64,000 nt of DNA from Bradyrhizobium hereditatis (GCF_020329435.1 NZ_JAGKJK010000006.1:124001-188000); one strand, 5' to 3'; positions 32,617 to 40,741 are shown, counted from the stretch's first letter. The notes: a model not told the origin generated them from the letters alone. Numbers and translations: made by a program.

Positions 32617-33474
32617 TTACAGGAACGGCTTCCCGCCGGTCACCGCGATCGTTGCGCCGGATACATAGCTGGAAAGCGGATCAGCCAGCATCACATAGGC
32701 GGTCGCCAGTTCGACCGGCTGGCCCGGTCGCTTCATCGGCACCTGCTTGCCGAAATTTGCTACGGAGTCTTCGGGCAGGGTAGAAGGAATAAGCGGCGTC
32801 CAGATCGGCCCCGGCGCGACTGCATTGGCGCGAATGCCTTTCTCGGCCAGCATCTGCGCCAGCCCTGCCGTGAAATTGTGAATTGCTCCCTTGGTCGTCG
32901 CATAGGCCAATAGGCTCGGATTGGGCACATCCGAATTGATCGAGGCGGTGTTGATGATGCAGCTTCCCGGCTTCATATGGGGAACGGCGGCCTTGGTAAG
33001 ATAGAACATCGCGTGGATGTTGACCTTGAAGGTCAACACCCATTCTTCGTCGCTGATCTCGTCGATCGACTTGAAGCTTGCCTGGTGCGCGGCGTTGTTG
33101 ACGAGGATATCGATGCCGCCGAAGTCCGATACGGCTTTGGCAATGACGGCGCGGCAGTGATCGGCCTCCTGGATATCACCTGCAACAAGAACGGCCTTGC
33201 GGCCTGCATCTGTCACAAGCCGTTCGGTTTCCCGCGCGTCATCGTGCTCATCCAGATAGGAGATCAAGACATCGGCTCCCTCCCGAGCATAGGCGAGGGC
33301 GACGGCGCGACCGATGCCGCTATCCCCGCCTGTGATGATCGCCTTCTTGCCGGTGAGCCGGCCACTGCCTTTGTAGGAAGTCTCGCCGTGATCCGGGAGC
33401 GGATTCATCGCGCCGGTCTTGCCCGGCATCGGCTGGTGCTGGCTGGGGAAGGGTGGGCTCGGATAATGCAGCAT
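32617..33474 (-). CDS. SDR family oxidoreductase (YghA/general-stress type)
   Basis: This 285-residue short-chain dehydrogenase starts at ATG 33474 behind GGAGG. The N-terminal extension MLHYPSPPFPSQHQPMPG with PLPDHGETSYKGSGRLTGK is typical of the stress-induced SDR group (YghA, GsiB-type neighbours). TGGDSGIGR is the NAD(P) site, NNAA the structural turn, Ser in NTASINSD and YATTK the catalytic Tyr and Lys. It probably reduces an aldehyde or sugar. The CsbD-like gene lies 50 bases upstream on the same strand and may share its transcript. Confidence 0.88.
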   Translation of the reverse strand: MLHYPSPPFPSQHQPMPGKTGAMNPLPDHGETSYKGSGRLTGKKAIITGGDSGIGRAVALAYAREGADVLISYLDEHDDARETERLVTDAGRKAVLVAGDIQEADHCRAVIAKAVSDFGGIDILVNNAAHQASFKSIDEISDEEWVLTFKVNIHAMFYLTKAAVPHMKPGSCIINTASINSDVPNPSLLAYATTKGAIHNFTAGLAQMLAEKGIRANAVAPGPIWTPLIPSTLPEDSVANFGKQVPMKRPGQPVELATAYVMLADPLSSYVSGATIAVTGGKPFL

Positions 33475-33524
33475 GGTATGCCTCCGGAGAGTGCGCGGCC
33501 ATCGCCGCAGCAACGTGTCGCGGC

Positions 33525-33725
33525 TTAAGTGAGACGGTGGAGGTTTCCAAGCGGATTGAGGCTGCTGGGTTCCTTCTCCTCTTCTTCCTCACTCTCGCGT
33601 TCTTCCTCACTCTTGCGTTGTTCAGCCTTGGCTTCCTCCCGCAGTTTGCCATCGCCGAGGACTTCGGCAATCGTCTCCTTGACCTTGCCCTTGGCCTGCC
33701 GGGTGGCCCTTTTGATCGTACCCAT
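33525..33725 (-). CDS. CsbD family stress protein
   Basis: This 66-residue protein starts at ATG 33725. MGTIKRATRQAKGKVKETIA, followed by EVLGDGKLREEAKAEQ, is the CsbD signature, a small helical protein induced by general stress in many bacteria. The middle carries a long run of Glu, Lys and Ser (positions about 33600-33550), which suggests a disordered segment. It is followed by the SDR gene on the same strand. Confidence 0.82.
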   Translation of the reverse strand: MGTIKRATRQAKGKVKETIAEVLGDGKLREEAKAEQRKSEEERESEEEEEKEPSSLNPLGNLHRLT

Positions 33726-33880
33726 GGTGTTAACCCTTGGTGCGGTGCAGGTATGAATCAATGTCCAAACGACGCCTTCGTTCCTGACGCGTGCCGTGCC
33801 GTCTCTCCATCGCTTGCCGCCTCATGGGAACGTTGCGACACGCATCGCGCTTGGTTCTCCTCACAAGACAGCGAGGATTG

Positions 33881-34792
33881 ATGTCGCGATCTGAAATCCG
33901 AGAGCTTGATGCACTGATCGTCGGCGGCGGGCCGGCAGGGTTAACCTGCGCGATCTATCTGGCGCGGTATCGGCGCAACGTCGTCGTGCTCGATAGCGGG
34001 CAAAGCCGGGCGGCGCTGATCCCGGAGACGCGCAATTATCCGGGTTTTGCCGATGGTATTGCCGGAACGAGGTTGCTTGAGGCGCTCATAGCGCAGGCGA
34101 ACACATACGGCGTTGAAATCATCCGGGACCGGATCACGGAGCTACAATCCATCGAGGGCGGCTTCCAAGGAAGATGTTCGGAAGGGGTCATCAAGGCAAA
34201 GCGGGCGGTGATGGCAAGTGGATTGGTCGACCGCGATCTCGGCAATTCTGATTTGCAGGAAGCCGTCGGCGACGGGCTGGTCCGGTACTGTCCGATCTGC
34301 GACGGCTTCGAGGCCTCGGACCTGCGCATCGGCGTTCTCGGGAACGCCAATGATGTGGGCCCGAAAGCATTGTTTCTCCGTACCTATTCCAAACACGTCG
34401 CCTTGCTGACGCTGGACGGCAAGGGCTGTGACGAACCGCTGACGCGCGAACTGTCGGAAGCGGGCATTCGCCTTCTCAGCGCCCGCGCCGTGGACTTCCG
34501 CAGGCAAGGCAAGCAGATGACTGTTTGCCTGAGCGACGGAACGGCTGAAGTTTTCGACGTGATCTATCCGGTCCTGGGCTGCGAGGTCCGTTCCGAATTG
34601 GGAAGGAAGCTCGGCGCCCGTCATAACAATATCGGATGTCTGGAGGTCGATGCGCATCAACGGACGAATGTGCCGGGACTATACGCCATTGGCGATGCGG
34701 TTTCTGACCTGCACCAGATCGCGGTGGCAACGGGCCATGCCGCCGTCGCTGCTACCCATATCCACAATAGCTTGCCGCGCAATTTCCGCTGA
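33881..34792 (+). CDS. Thioredoxin-reductase-like FAD/NAD(P) oxidoreductase
   Basis: This 303-residue flavoprotein starts at ATG 33881 behind GAGG. GGGPAGLTCAIYLARYRRNV binds FAD, the redox-active disulfide is YCPICDGFE (about residues 145-153), and the NADPH region follows (IGVLGNANDVGPKALFLRTY), although the GxGxxG there is degenerate. The late TNVPGLYAIGDAV binds FAD. Standard thioredoxin reductases have CATC; CPIC and the weak NADPH motif place it among the outlying TrxR-like proteins, so the electron donor and partner are unclear. It is convergent with the FAD-Rieske gene. Confidence 0.85.
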   Translation: MSRSEIRELDALIVGGGPAGLTCAIYLARYRRNVVVLDSGQSRAALIPETRNYPGFADGIAGTRLLEALIAQANTYGVEIIRDRITELQSIEGGFQGRCSEGVIKAKRAVMASGLVDRDLGNSDLQEAVGDGLVRYCPICDGFEASDLRIGVLGNANDVGPKALFLRTYSKHVALLTLDGKGCDEPLTRELSEAGIRLLSARAVDFRRQGKQMTVCLSDGTAEVFDVIYPVLGCEVRSELGRKLGARHNNIGCLEVDAHQRTNVPGLYAIGDAVSDLHQIAVATGHAAVAATHIHNSLPRNFR

Positions 34793-34808
34793 TGGCCCGG
34801 GCAGGGGC

Positions 34809-36347
34809 TCATGACTGATTGTTGAGTTCAATCTCGGCTAGCGGGCCCACGGCAGGCGCATTGAGCGGCGTCCCGTCAAATGCGAAGTGTGAACCATGAC
34901 AGGGACAGTCCCAGCACGTTTCGAATGAATTCCAGTGCAGGTGGCAACCGACATGCGTGCAGGCCGCTGAGCGGGCGTAAAGCTTGCCGGCCTCATCGCG
35001 ATAGGCGGCGATCTTGCTGGGGCCGTGGCGTATGATGGCGCCGTGTCCGGCCTTCAAATCGCTCACGGCGCACAGTTCGCCTGGCGCGAGATACTCGGCA
35101 AAATTCTTCACCGGAGTCAGATTCTCCTTCAAGAAGTTGCCGATGCCGGCCGGCGTCTTGCGTGAGGGCTCGTAGACGTCGGTCCACTTGCATTCGCGGC
35201 CCAGGATCAATGCCGCATTGATCATGGCGCCCGCCACGCCATGAGTCATGCCTTGGCCGGAATCGCCGGTATGCACGTAGATGCTGTTGTTTCCCGGGTT
35301 TTTGCCGATGAAACCGGCATAGTCGATGGTCTCGAGAACCTGGCCTGACCAGCGGTGGGTGACCTCCTGTGCGGCAGGGATGAGATTGCGCGTCCAGGCT
35401 TCTAGCGCCTCAAATCGCACCTCGGCGTCATCAGCTTCGCCGCTCTTGTGATCGCTGCCTCCGACGATGACATAGTCGGTTCTGTCGTCCCCCGGCCGGA
35501 GCCGCACGTAGTGGTAGGGGTCCAGCGTATCCCAATAGAGGGCGTCCGGGATCGCGCCCTTTTGGATCGAGAATGCCATCGCATAGGTGCGGTAGGGCGC
35601 CATTTTCGTATGCAGGGCAAATCGGTCCACGATTGGCGAATTCGTCGTCACGACTGCCGCGCCGGCTGTGATCTTGCCGCCGGCTGTCGTGACGACGACC
35701 TTGCCGTCGTCACGCTCCTCGACGCTTTCCACGGCCGTACCGGCATGGAACCTGCCACCCCTTGCTTCGATAGCCGCAACGAGACCCTTCAGATATTTGA
35801 GAGGATGGAACGTACCCTGACGCGGATAGCGCAGCACGTGCTGCTGCTCGCAGTGAGCGAAGGGAAGCCCGACCAGCCGATGGACGGGCGCACCGATTTT
35901 GCGAGCGGCATCCAGCTCATCCTCGATGATCTTCGAGTCGGTGTTGAGCGCCTGGAAGAGATAGCCGTCGAGGCGACGGAAATCGCAATTGATGGATTCC
36001 CTGTTTTGTATCTCCTCAATGCGGTCGACCGCCGCCGCCTGGCTTTCGTAGAACCGGCGCGAAATGTCCTCGCCGCGTAGTCCGATCATTGCCGAGGTGA
36101 GGTCGTCACATTGAGGAGCAAGGTGCGCCGTGGTGCGCGCTGTCATGTTACCGGCGATCTTGCCGCGATCGATGATCATCACGCGCGAGCCTTCGACGGC
36201 AAGCTCGTAAGCGGTGGAAATTCCGGCAATCCCTGCGCCGATGATGACAACGTCGCATTCCGCGTTGCTCCGCAGCGGTGCTGCGTGAGGAGCGGCGTCA
36301 ACCTCCATCCATAAGGACCGGCTGCGCCGGTCGGCAAAATGGCTCAT
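34809..36347 (-). CDS. FAD-dependent oxidoreductase with C-terminal Rieske domain
   Basis: This 512-residue protein joins a DAO-type flavin domain (DVVIIGAGIAGISTAYELAV, residues about 33-52) to a C-terminal Rieske 2Fe-2S domain (about residues 415-510; CTHVGCHLHWN and CWDCPCHGSHF supply two Cys and two His). The central part contains TGDSGQGMTHGVAGAM. Fusion of an amine or sugar-acid oxidase-like domain to a Rieske module implies electron transfer out of the flavin within one chain. There is no signal peptide. A perfect EcfG-type promoter lies 38 bases upstream of the start codon. Confidence 0.88.
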   Translation of the reverse strand: MSHFADRRSRSLWMEVDAAPHAAPLRSNAECDVVIIGAGIAGISTAYELAVEGSRVMIIDRGKIAGNMTARTTAHLAPQCDDLTSAMIGLRGEDISRRFYESQAAAVDRIEEIQNRESINCDFRRLDGYLFQALNTDSKIIEDELDAARKIGAPVHRLVGLPFAHCEQQHVLRYPRQGTFHPLKYLKGLVAAIEARGGRFHAGTAVESVEERDDGKVVVTTAGGKITAGAAVVTTNSPIVDRFALHTKMAPYRTYAMAFSIQKGAIPDALYWDTLDPYHYVRLRPGDDRTDYVIVGGSDHKSGEADDAEVRFEALEAWTRNLIPAAQEVTHRWSGQVLETIDYAGFIGKNPGNNSIYVHTGDSGQGMTHGVAGAMINAALILGRECKWTDVYEPSRKTPAGIGNFLKENLTPVKNFAEYLAPGELCAVSDLKAGHGAIIRHGPSKIAAYRDEAGKLYARSAACTHVGCHLHWNSFETCWDCPCHGSHFAFDGTPLNAPAVGPLAEIELNNQS

Positions 36348-36384
36348 CCGGAAAATCCGAACCTAAGAATATTGTCGAAGGGCC

Positions 36385-36409
36385 AACGGCAGATCGGCGC
36401 CTTGGTTCC
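36385..36409 (-). promoter_or_regulatory. EcfG-type promoter, perfect match
   Basis: GGAAC (36409-36405), 16 bases, CGTT (36388-36385) on the minus strand, between the DUF72 gene and the FAD-Rieske gene, 38 bases before the latter's start codon. Confidence 0.75.
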
Positions 36410-36433
36410 TCCGGTTCCTCTCCGATCAGGCCA

Positions 36434-37156
36434 TCACATCAGCTCAATCAAGCGTTGGGCGTCGGCAGGTGCGGCGCTCTTCTGGTCGTTGTCGAAATAG
36501 ACGAATACGTCGCATCCCTGCCGCTTCCAGGACCTGATGCGGCGCGCCCAATTGCAAAGAGCGGCGTCCGCGTAATGGTCCTTGTAGCGGCCCTGGGGCC
36601 CGTGCCCGCGCACATAGACGAAGTCGGCGGTGCGCTTCCAAGGCGCCGGCGCGTCATGATGGTCCGAAATGCAAAGCGAGATGTTCTGCTCGTGCAGCAA
36701 GCGGAAGATCGCCGGCTCATACCAGCTCGGATGCCTGAACTCGAAGCTATAGCGGCGCCTCTTCGAGAGCAGCTTGAAGAAGGCGGCGAGGCGGTCCGCG
36801 TTCACCTTGAAATTCGGCGGCAGCTGAAACAGCACCGGGCCGGCTTTCTTGCCAAGCAGCGAGAGGCGGCTTTCGAGCAGCTCGAGGCTGTTGACCGAAT
36901 TCTCCGAAAGTCGTTTCCAGTGAGTGATGAATTTCGATGCTTTCCAGGCGAACACGAAGTCGTGCCCGGTCTGCGCGCGCCAGCTTTTGATGGCCTCCGG
37001 GGTCGGCGTTCGGTAGAACACGCCGTTCAATTCGGTCGTCGGAAACCGGCCGGCATAGAATTGCAATTGCTCCTTGAGCGGCAGTCCCTTGGGAAAGAAC
37101 GGACCGCGCCAGGAATCGTAGTGCCAGCCTGAGGTGCCGATCAGGACCCGTGGCAT
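36434..37156 (-). CDS. DUF72 family protein
   Basis: This 240-residue protein begins with the DUF72 signature IGTSGWHYDSWRGPFFP and has TELNGVFYRTPTPEAIKSW, FVFAWKASKFITHWKRL, and YVRGHGP. It forms a TIM-barrel-like fold; no reaction has been firmly shown. Trp, His and Tyr residues cluster at the barrel mouth. The family often lies near DNA repair or stress genes. The 198-base gap upstream, 37157-37354, holds only the ten-base direct repeat GTTGTTCCTG (37288-37297 and 37319-37328), one copy of which is part of a small hairpin. Confidence 0.85.
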   Translation of the reverse strand: MPRVLIGTSGWHYDSWRGPFFPKGLPLKEQLQFYAGRFPTTELNGVFYRTPTPEAIKSWRAQTGHDFVFAWKASKFITHWKRLSENSVNSLELLESRLSLLGKKAGPVLFQLPPNFKVNADRLAAFFKLLSKRRRYSFEFRHPSWYEPAIFRLLHEQNISLCISDHHDAPAPWKRTADFVYVRGHGPQGRYKDHYADAALCNWARRIRSWKRQGCDVFVYFDNDQKSAAPADAQRLIELM

Positions 37157-37354
37157 GGCATCACGGTTTCAGCATCTTCGGATCGCGAACGCAATCGCTG
37201 CGAACGTCTCCGTCGCCGTGCCAAGCCAGCGCGTTCATCGCCAAAGCTCTCCGCATCAGTAGATGAGGAAATGATCAGTGACGATGAGTTGTTCCTGCCT
37301 CAGGAAACGGAGGCGATGGTTGTTCCTGAGATTTGGTTCAGCGAGGCGGGAGGA

Positions 37355-37663
37355 TCAAGCCTGGTCAGGCTTGTCGGAGCCATCCAGCTCGACGAGATAG
37401 GCGAGCAGCAGGTCGTCCTGTGGCTGCGCGGCATCCCGTGCGGCTTCCCGGTACGCCGCAATCTCGTCCTCGGTCGAGCGTCGGGCGCGGAGCCGCGCCT
37501 TGCCGTCCCACAGAGGTGTGCCGTTCGACGTCAGGTCGGCAATATCCCGGCGCAGCCAGTACTCGTGACAAAGCTGCTGAGATTCCCGCAAGTTCTTCGC
37601 CTCGAAAGCGAGCGTGGGTCTTCCGCCGATATCCAGGGTGAAAATTGCAGGCGGCAGCATCAT
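37355..37663 (-). CDS. 102-residue hypothetical protein, third gene of a coupled operon
   Basis: ATG 37663 overlaps the stop of the tiny membrane-peptide gene (ATGA); a second ATG follows immediately. The protein starts with a strand pair (AIFTLDIGGRPTLAFEAKNL) and contains ESQQLCHEYWLRRDIADLTS, then a basic segment with repeated Arg (ARLRARRSTEDEIAAYREAA). No family recognised; the design of a short strand domain plus helices suggests a small binding protein. Its translation depends on the upstream gene by overlap. Confidence 0.65.
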   Translation of the reverse strand: MMLPPAIFTLDIGGRPTLAFEAKNLRESQQLCHEYWLRRDIADLTSNGTPLWDGKARLRARRSTEDEIAAYREAARDAAQPQDDLLLAYLVELDGSDKPDQA

Positions 37664-37773
37664 CCCATCCAGGCGACGTATCTGAGGACAATGAAGACGC
37701 CGACGGCACCAACGACGCCAATGGCGCAGGACATCCCGACGCGCATCGCTATCCGAACGAGAGTTAGGCTCAT
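37660..37773 (-). CDS. 37-residue membrane peptide, second gene of a coupled operon
   Basis: ATG 37773 overlaps the stop of the zinc-ribbon gene by 4 bases, and its own stop overlaps the next start by 4 bases. The peptide has a short basic beginning (MSLTLVRIAMRVG) and one membrane helix (about residues 14-31, MSCAIGVVGAVGVFIVLR). Without the two overlaps it would be dismissed; with them, translation coupling makes it a likely gene. Function unknown. Confidence 0.6.
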   Translation of the reverse strand: MSLTLVRIAMRVGMSCAIGVVGAVGVFIVLRYVAWMG

Positions 37774-37982
37774 GCTGGCGGCCTGATGTTATTCGTCAAG
37801 CGGGTCAGCTCGTCCGAATCGAGCGGATCTGCAACGAACTTGGTTTCGGTGGCGCCGCATTTTGCGCATTCGAAAATCCGCTTTTCGGCATGGTCGGCGC
37901 CCAGCACAACGTTAGCCAGCCGCATTCGGGTCAAGCATCTGACGCAACGCGGACGTTCGATCGGCGAGAGGGCGGTGAGCAT
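37770..37982 (-). CDS. Small zinc-ribbon-like protein, first gene of a coupled operon
   Basis: This 70-residue protein has two CxxC pairs, CVRC (about residues 13-16) and CAKC (about 39-42), spaced as in a zinc ribbon, with a hydrophobic link RMRLANVVLGADHAEKRIFE. It ends in a polar helix (DPLDSDELTRLTNNIRPP). Such proteins bind nucleic acid or partners. It leads an operon of three genes joined by ATGA overlaps. The 239 bases upstream to the DUF4142 gene hold no clear promoter boxes of the EcfG type for this strand. Confidence 0.65.
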   Translation of the reverse strand: MLTALSPIERPRCVRCLTRMRLANVVLGADHAEKRIFECAKCGATETKFVADPLDSDELTRLTNNIRPPA

Positions 37983-38221
37983 TTTGCTACCTCACAGCAA
38001 ACATAGCCTGATACCGGCTCGTCGTCTGTCCGATCCCAGACACATCGCCTGCCGGAATATGCTTGAAAACCGCCCTCCCGAGCGGGAATTCCCGCAATGC
38101 TGAACCTGACAAGCTCTCTGCTACCGCCAAGGCGCGAACATGCGAGGGAACGATGGGGAACATCGCCGATTGATAAGGCAGTTGCCGGAGCCAACCCGGC
38201 TGGAGAGAGAAGGACATCAAT

Positions 38222-38770
38222 ATGAAATATCTTGCCCCGTGCCTTGCGCTCGCCCTCATGGCGACGCCGGCCATGGCTCAATCCATCGGAGAGAAGACCG
38301 GAATCAACGCGACCCTTGGCATTAGCCCGGCGACGGAAGATTTCGTAAAACAGGCCGCCATCAGCGACATGTTCGAGATCCAGTCCAGCCAGCTCGCACA
38401 GGAGCGGGGCGATGCGGCCGACAAAACTTTTGCCGCCATCATGATCAAGGATCATGAGAAGGCGACAGGTGATTTGAAAGCGATGGTTTCGAGCGGCGAC
38501 CTGAAGGTGACGTTGCCGACTGGGCTCGACAGCGCCCACCAGAGCAAGATCGACAAATTGAAATCGCTCAAGGACGGCGACTTCAGCGCCCGCTATCAGC
38601 TTAATCAGGTGAGCGGTCATAAGGATGCCGTATCGCTGTTCGAGCGCTACGCCAAGGGCGGAGACCATCCGAAGCTGAAGGAATGGGCAGAAAAGATGCT
38701 TCCGACGCTGCGCCACCATCTGCACATGGCGCAGGAGCTGGCGGCAGGCAAGACGGTCGGAAAGCACTAG
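38222..38770 (+). CDS. DUF4142 family exported protein
   Basis: This 182-residue protein starts at ATG 38222 with a signal peptide (MKYLAPCLALALMATPAMAQ). The mature part fits DUF4142, a ferritin-like four-helix domain: FVKQAAISDMFEIQSSQLAQ, AAIMIKDHEKATGDLKAM and LPTLRHHLHMAQEL. The expected periplasmic location and stress setting agree with relatives found in stress regulons. The upstream GGAAC boxes (38133 and 38144 area) have a spacing one or more bases too long, so no promoter is claimed. Confidence 0.85.
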   Translation: MKYLAPCLALALMATPAMAQSIGEKTGINATLGISPATEDFVKQAAISDMFEIQSSQLAQERGDAADKTFAAIMIKDHEKATGDLKAMVSSGDLKVTLPTGLDSAHQSKIDKLKSLKDGDFSARYQLNQVSGHKDAVSLFERYAKGGDHPKLKEWAEKMLPTLRHHLHMAQELAAGKTVGKH

Positions 38771-38870
38771 TAGGCGCTGCGTTGTTGATGGCCAACCTGG
38801 CACGAAGCGCGTTGGGACACTCGTAGAGAGCGGCGTCTGCGCGCACATTTAATCATTGAGGATTAGCAAG

Positions 38871-39101
38871 ATGGCGAAGAAGGCAAAGAAGCGCAGATAT
38901 TCGAAGGGTGCGTCGAAGAAGGTCGGCCGCGCCATGAAAAAGCGCAAATCCGGCACGCTTCGAAGCGGCCGATCCGGCAAGAAGGTGAAGAGCAGGAAGC
39001 AGGCGATCGCGATCGGCCTGTCCGAAGCGCGCAGGGCGGGCGCCAAGGTGCCCAAGAAGGGTTCAAAAAAGCGTTCGAAGAAGAGCTCGAGAAAGTCCTA
39101 A
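38871..39101 (+). CDS. DUF6496-like lysine-rich basic protein
   Basis: This 76-residue protein starts at ATG 38871 behind GAGGAT. Nearly half the residues are Lys or Arg, arranged in clusters (AKKAKKRRYSKGASKKVGRA; a C-terminal KKGSKKRSKKSSRKS), around one less basic helix (QAIAIGLSEARRAGAKV). This helix is the DUF6496 core as I recall it. The composition resembles histone H1 tails and suggests binding to DNA or RNA. It lies between stress-type genes. Confidence 0.7.
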   Translation: MAKKAKKRRYSKGASKKVGRAMKKRKSGTLRSGRSGKKVKSRKQAIAIGLSEARRAGAKVPKKGSKKRSKKSSRKS

Positions 39102-39105
39102 AGGT

Positions 39106-39261
39106 TTAGTCCGACCGCGCCAGATCGGCGGCGGGATAGGCCACCATCCAGTCGTCAAGCAACTCATCCCCGAAATCGTCGAGCGCGCGAAATCGATTAC
39201 GCTCGGTGTTTCGGAAGGGAGAGATTTTGCGATTGCGAGGGAATGTCGGTTTTGCTGTCAT
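39106..39261 (-). CDS. 51-residue hypothetical protein, EcfG-type promoter
   Basis: ATG 39261 opens a frame with a basic first half (TAKPTFPRNRKISPFRNTER) and an acidic end (DDFGDELLDDWMVAY). The ribosome binding site is weak, but a perfect-box EcfG-type promoter at 39310-39335 points at it. It converges on the DUF6496-like gene, with 4 bases between the stops. Confidence 0.45.
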   Translation of the reverse strand: MTAKPTFPRNRKISPFRNTERNRFRALDDFGDELLDDWMVAYPAADLARSD

Positions 39262-39309
39262 CGGTCTGCGCCGCTCCGTCGGCGTCCCCCGTCCGCATGA
39301 TGGGCTAAG

Positions 39310-39335
39310 AACGACGATCGGCTGATGGCGGTTCC
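39310..39335 (-). promoter_or_regulatory. EcfG-type promoter, perfect boxes
   Basis: GGAAC (39335-39331), 17 bases, CGTT (39313-39310) on the minus strand, 49 bases before ATG 39261. Confidence 0.65.
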
Positions 39336-39368
39336 TATGACGCACCGCGAAAAGCGGCGGAACTGCCG

Positions 39369-40133
39369 CTACGCCAGCGACGGCTGACCGTTGGAAGCGG
39401 ATACGCCGCCGTCCACGGCAACATTGGCGCCGGTCACGAAACTTGCATCATCGCTGGCGAGAAATGCAATGACGGCAGCGACTTCGTGCGGCTCGCAAAC
39501 CCGTCCGAGGGGAATTCGCTCCCGGAACTTGGCTAGCAGTTCCTCGTCTTCCATCATGTCTGCGGTCATGCCGGTCCGGGTCAAGCTCGGGCAGACGGAA
39601 TTGACTCGAATGCCCTTTCTGCCGAGATCCAGCGCCAGTGACCTCGTCAGGTTCACGACGGCGCCCTTGGCGGCGTTGTAGGGGCTTGTGGCCCAGTCGC
39701 CGCCAGTTCCGGACACCGAGGCCGTGTTGACGATCGAGCCGCGCGTCTTCTCGAGGTGGGGCAGGGCGGCACGGCAGCCGAAGAAGACGCCGTCGAGATC
39801 GGTCGCCATTACGCTGCGCCACTGATCGTTGGTGATTTCAGCCGGGTCACCGCCTTCGTAGATCCCGGCGTTGTTGACCAGCACGTCCAATCGCCCATAG
39901 CGCTTAACCACGGTTGCTACCATCGCGTCGACCGCGTCGCTATCGGAAACATCGGCAACATGGGCCAGCGTAAGTTGCGCCGGCAGATCCTTTGCGACGT
40001 CGGCCAGCGGCGTCTCGTTGCGATCTACCAGTGCGACGCGTGCGCCTTCGGACGAGAAACGCCGTGCGGTGGCTTCGCCAATGCCGGAGGCTGCGCCCGT
40101 GACGATGACCACCTTTCCTTCAAAGCGCTTCAT
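39369..40133 (-). CDS. SDR family oxidoreductase (FabG-like)
   Basis: This 254-residue dehydrogenase starts at ATG 40133; GTG 40139 is an alternative with GGAG closer to it. TGAASGIGEATARRF is the NAD(P) site, NNAGIYEGG the structural turn, Ser in NTASVSGTGG and YNAAK the catalytic pair. Asp at the end of the second strand (VALVDRNE) favours NAD. The C-terminal VTGANVAVDGGVSA is usual for FabG/glucose-dehydrogenase-like SDRs. It follows the CBS-domain gene on the same strand by 42 bases and probably shares its EcfG-type promoter. Confidence 0.87.
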   Translation of the reverse strand: MKRFEGKVVIVTGAASGIGEATARRFSSEGARVALVDRNETPLADVAKDLPAQLTLAHVADVSDSDAVDAMVATVVKRYGRLDVLVNNAGIYEGGDPAEITNDQWRSVMATDLDGVFFGCRAALPHLEKTRGSIVNTASVSGTGGDWATSPYNAAKGAVVNLTRSLALDLGRKGIRVNSVCPSLTRTGMTADMMEDEELLAKFRERIPLGRVCEPHEVAAVIAFLASDDASFVTGANVAVDGGVSASNGQPSLA

Positions 40134-40175
40134 CGCCACTCATCTCCGACGGGAGTCTTCGACGCCTTGCGCAGA

Positions 40176-40607
40176 TTACATTTGCGCATGCTGGCCGCCA
40201 GGCCGCGAGATTCGACTCAATGCTGCGCCCGTGCCGTCGCCGCCTTGCACCAGCGCGATGTCGCCGAGCGCGATGATGCCGACGAGCCGCTTGTCGCGAT
40301 TGAGCACCGGCAAGCGACGGACCTGAATGTCGCCCATGTTGGCGCACACCTCGTCGAGATCCTGATCCTCGTAGCAATATTTGACGTCGGCGGTCATGAC
40401 ATCGCCGACCCGTGCCTCCGGCCCCCGGCCCATGCCGACGCCGCGAACCGCGATATCGCGGTCGGAGATCATGCCGACCAGCCGGTCATTGTCCGTGACG
40501 GGAAGCAAACCGACGCCGAGCGCCGCCATCGCCTGCGCGCAGTCCTTTAATGTATCGTCTGGGGTGCAGAGTTGCACCTCTGGGGTCATCGCATCGGAAA
40601 CCTTCAT
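40176..40607 (-). CDS. Two-CBS-domain protein
   Basis: This 143-residue protein is a pair of CBS domains and little else: MKVSDAMTPEVQLCTPDDTL starts the first, VGMISDRDIAVRGV ends it, and VGDVMTADVKYCYEDQDLDE with GIIALGDIALVQ makes the second. CBS pairs sense adenine nucleotides or NAD. The start ATG 40607 follows GGAGA. An EcfG-like promoter lies just upstream. Single-protein CBS pairs are common in general stress regulons; the output partner is unknown. Confidence 0.87.
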   Translation of the reverse strand: MKVSDAMTPEVQLCTPDDTLKDCAQAMAALGVGLLPVTDNDRLVGMISDRDIAVRGVGMGRGPEARVGDVMTADVKYCYEDQDLDEVCANMGDIQVRRLPVLNRDKRLVGIIALGDIALVQGGDGTGAALSRISRPGGQHAQM

Positions 40608-40641
40608 GGAATCTCTCCGTTTGCCCGTTGCTTCACCCGCT

Positions 40642-40666
40642 AACAGGCATCTCGGATGGCTGTTCC
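40642..40666 (-). promoter_or_regulatory. EcfG-type promoter, one mismatch
   Basis: GGAAC (40666-40662), 16 bases, TGTT (40645-40642) on the minus strand, 35 bases before the CBS-domain start codon. Confidence 0.6.
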
Positions 40667-40700
40667 TTAAGGGCTGATGAAATAATTTCCGACAAGAGCC

Positions 40701-40733
40701 GGAGAGACTTCAGCACCGGGCTGAAGTCTCTCC
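40701..40733 (-). terminator. Strong hairpin after the 40742-41068 gene
   Basis: GGAGAGACTTCAGC and GCTGAAGTCTCTCC form a perfect 14-pair stem with a 5-base loop, nine bases after that gene's stop. A clear T-run is absent. Likely a terminator or 3'-end stabiliser. Confidence 0.65.
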
Positions 40734-40741
40734 TCGATTGT

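Noticed and set aside
33830..33860. GGAAC followed by GGTT before the thioredoxin-reductase-like gene
   Set aside because: The spacing is 22 bases, too long for EcfG recognition.
38133..38170. Two GGAAC boxes upstream of the DUF4142 gene
   Set aside because: The only GTT lies 19 bases after the second box, longer than the accepted 17-18, and the first has none.
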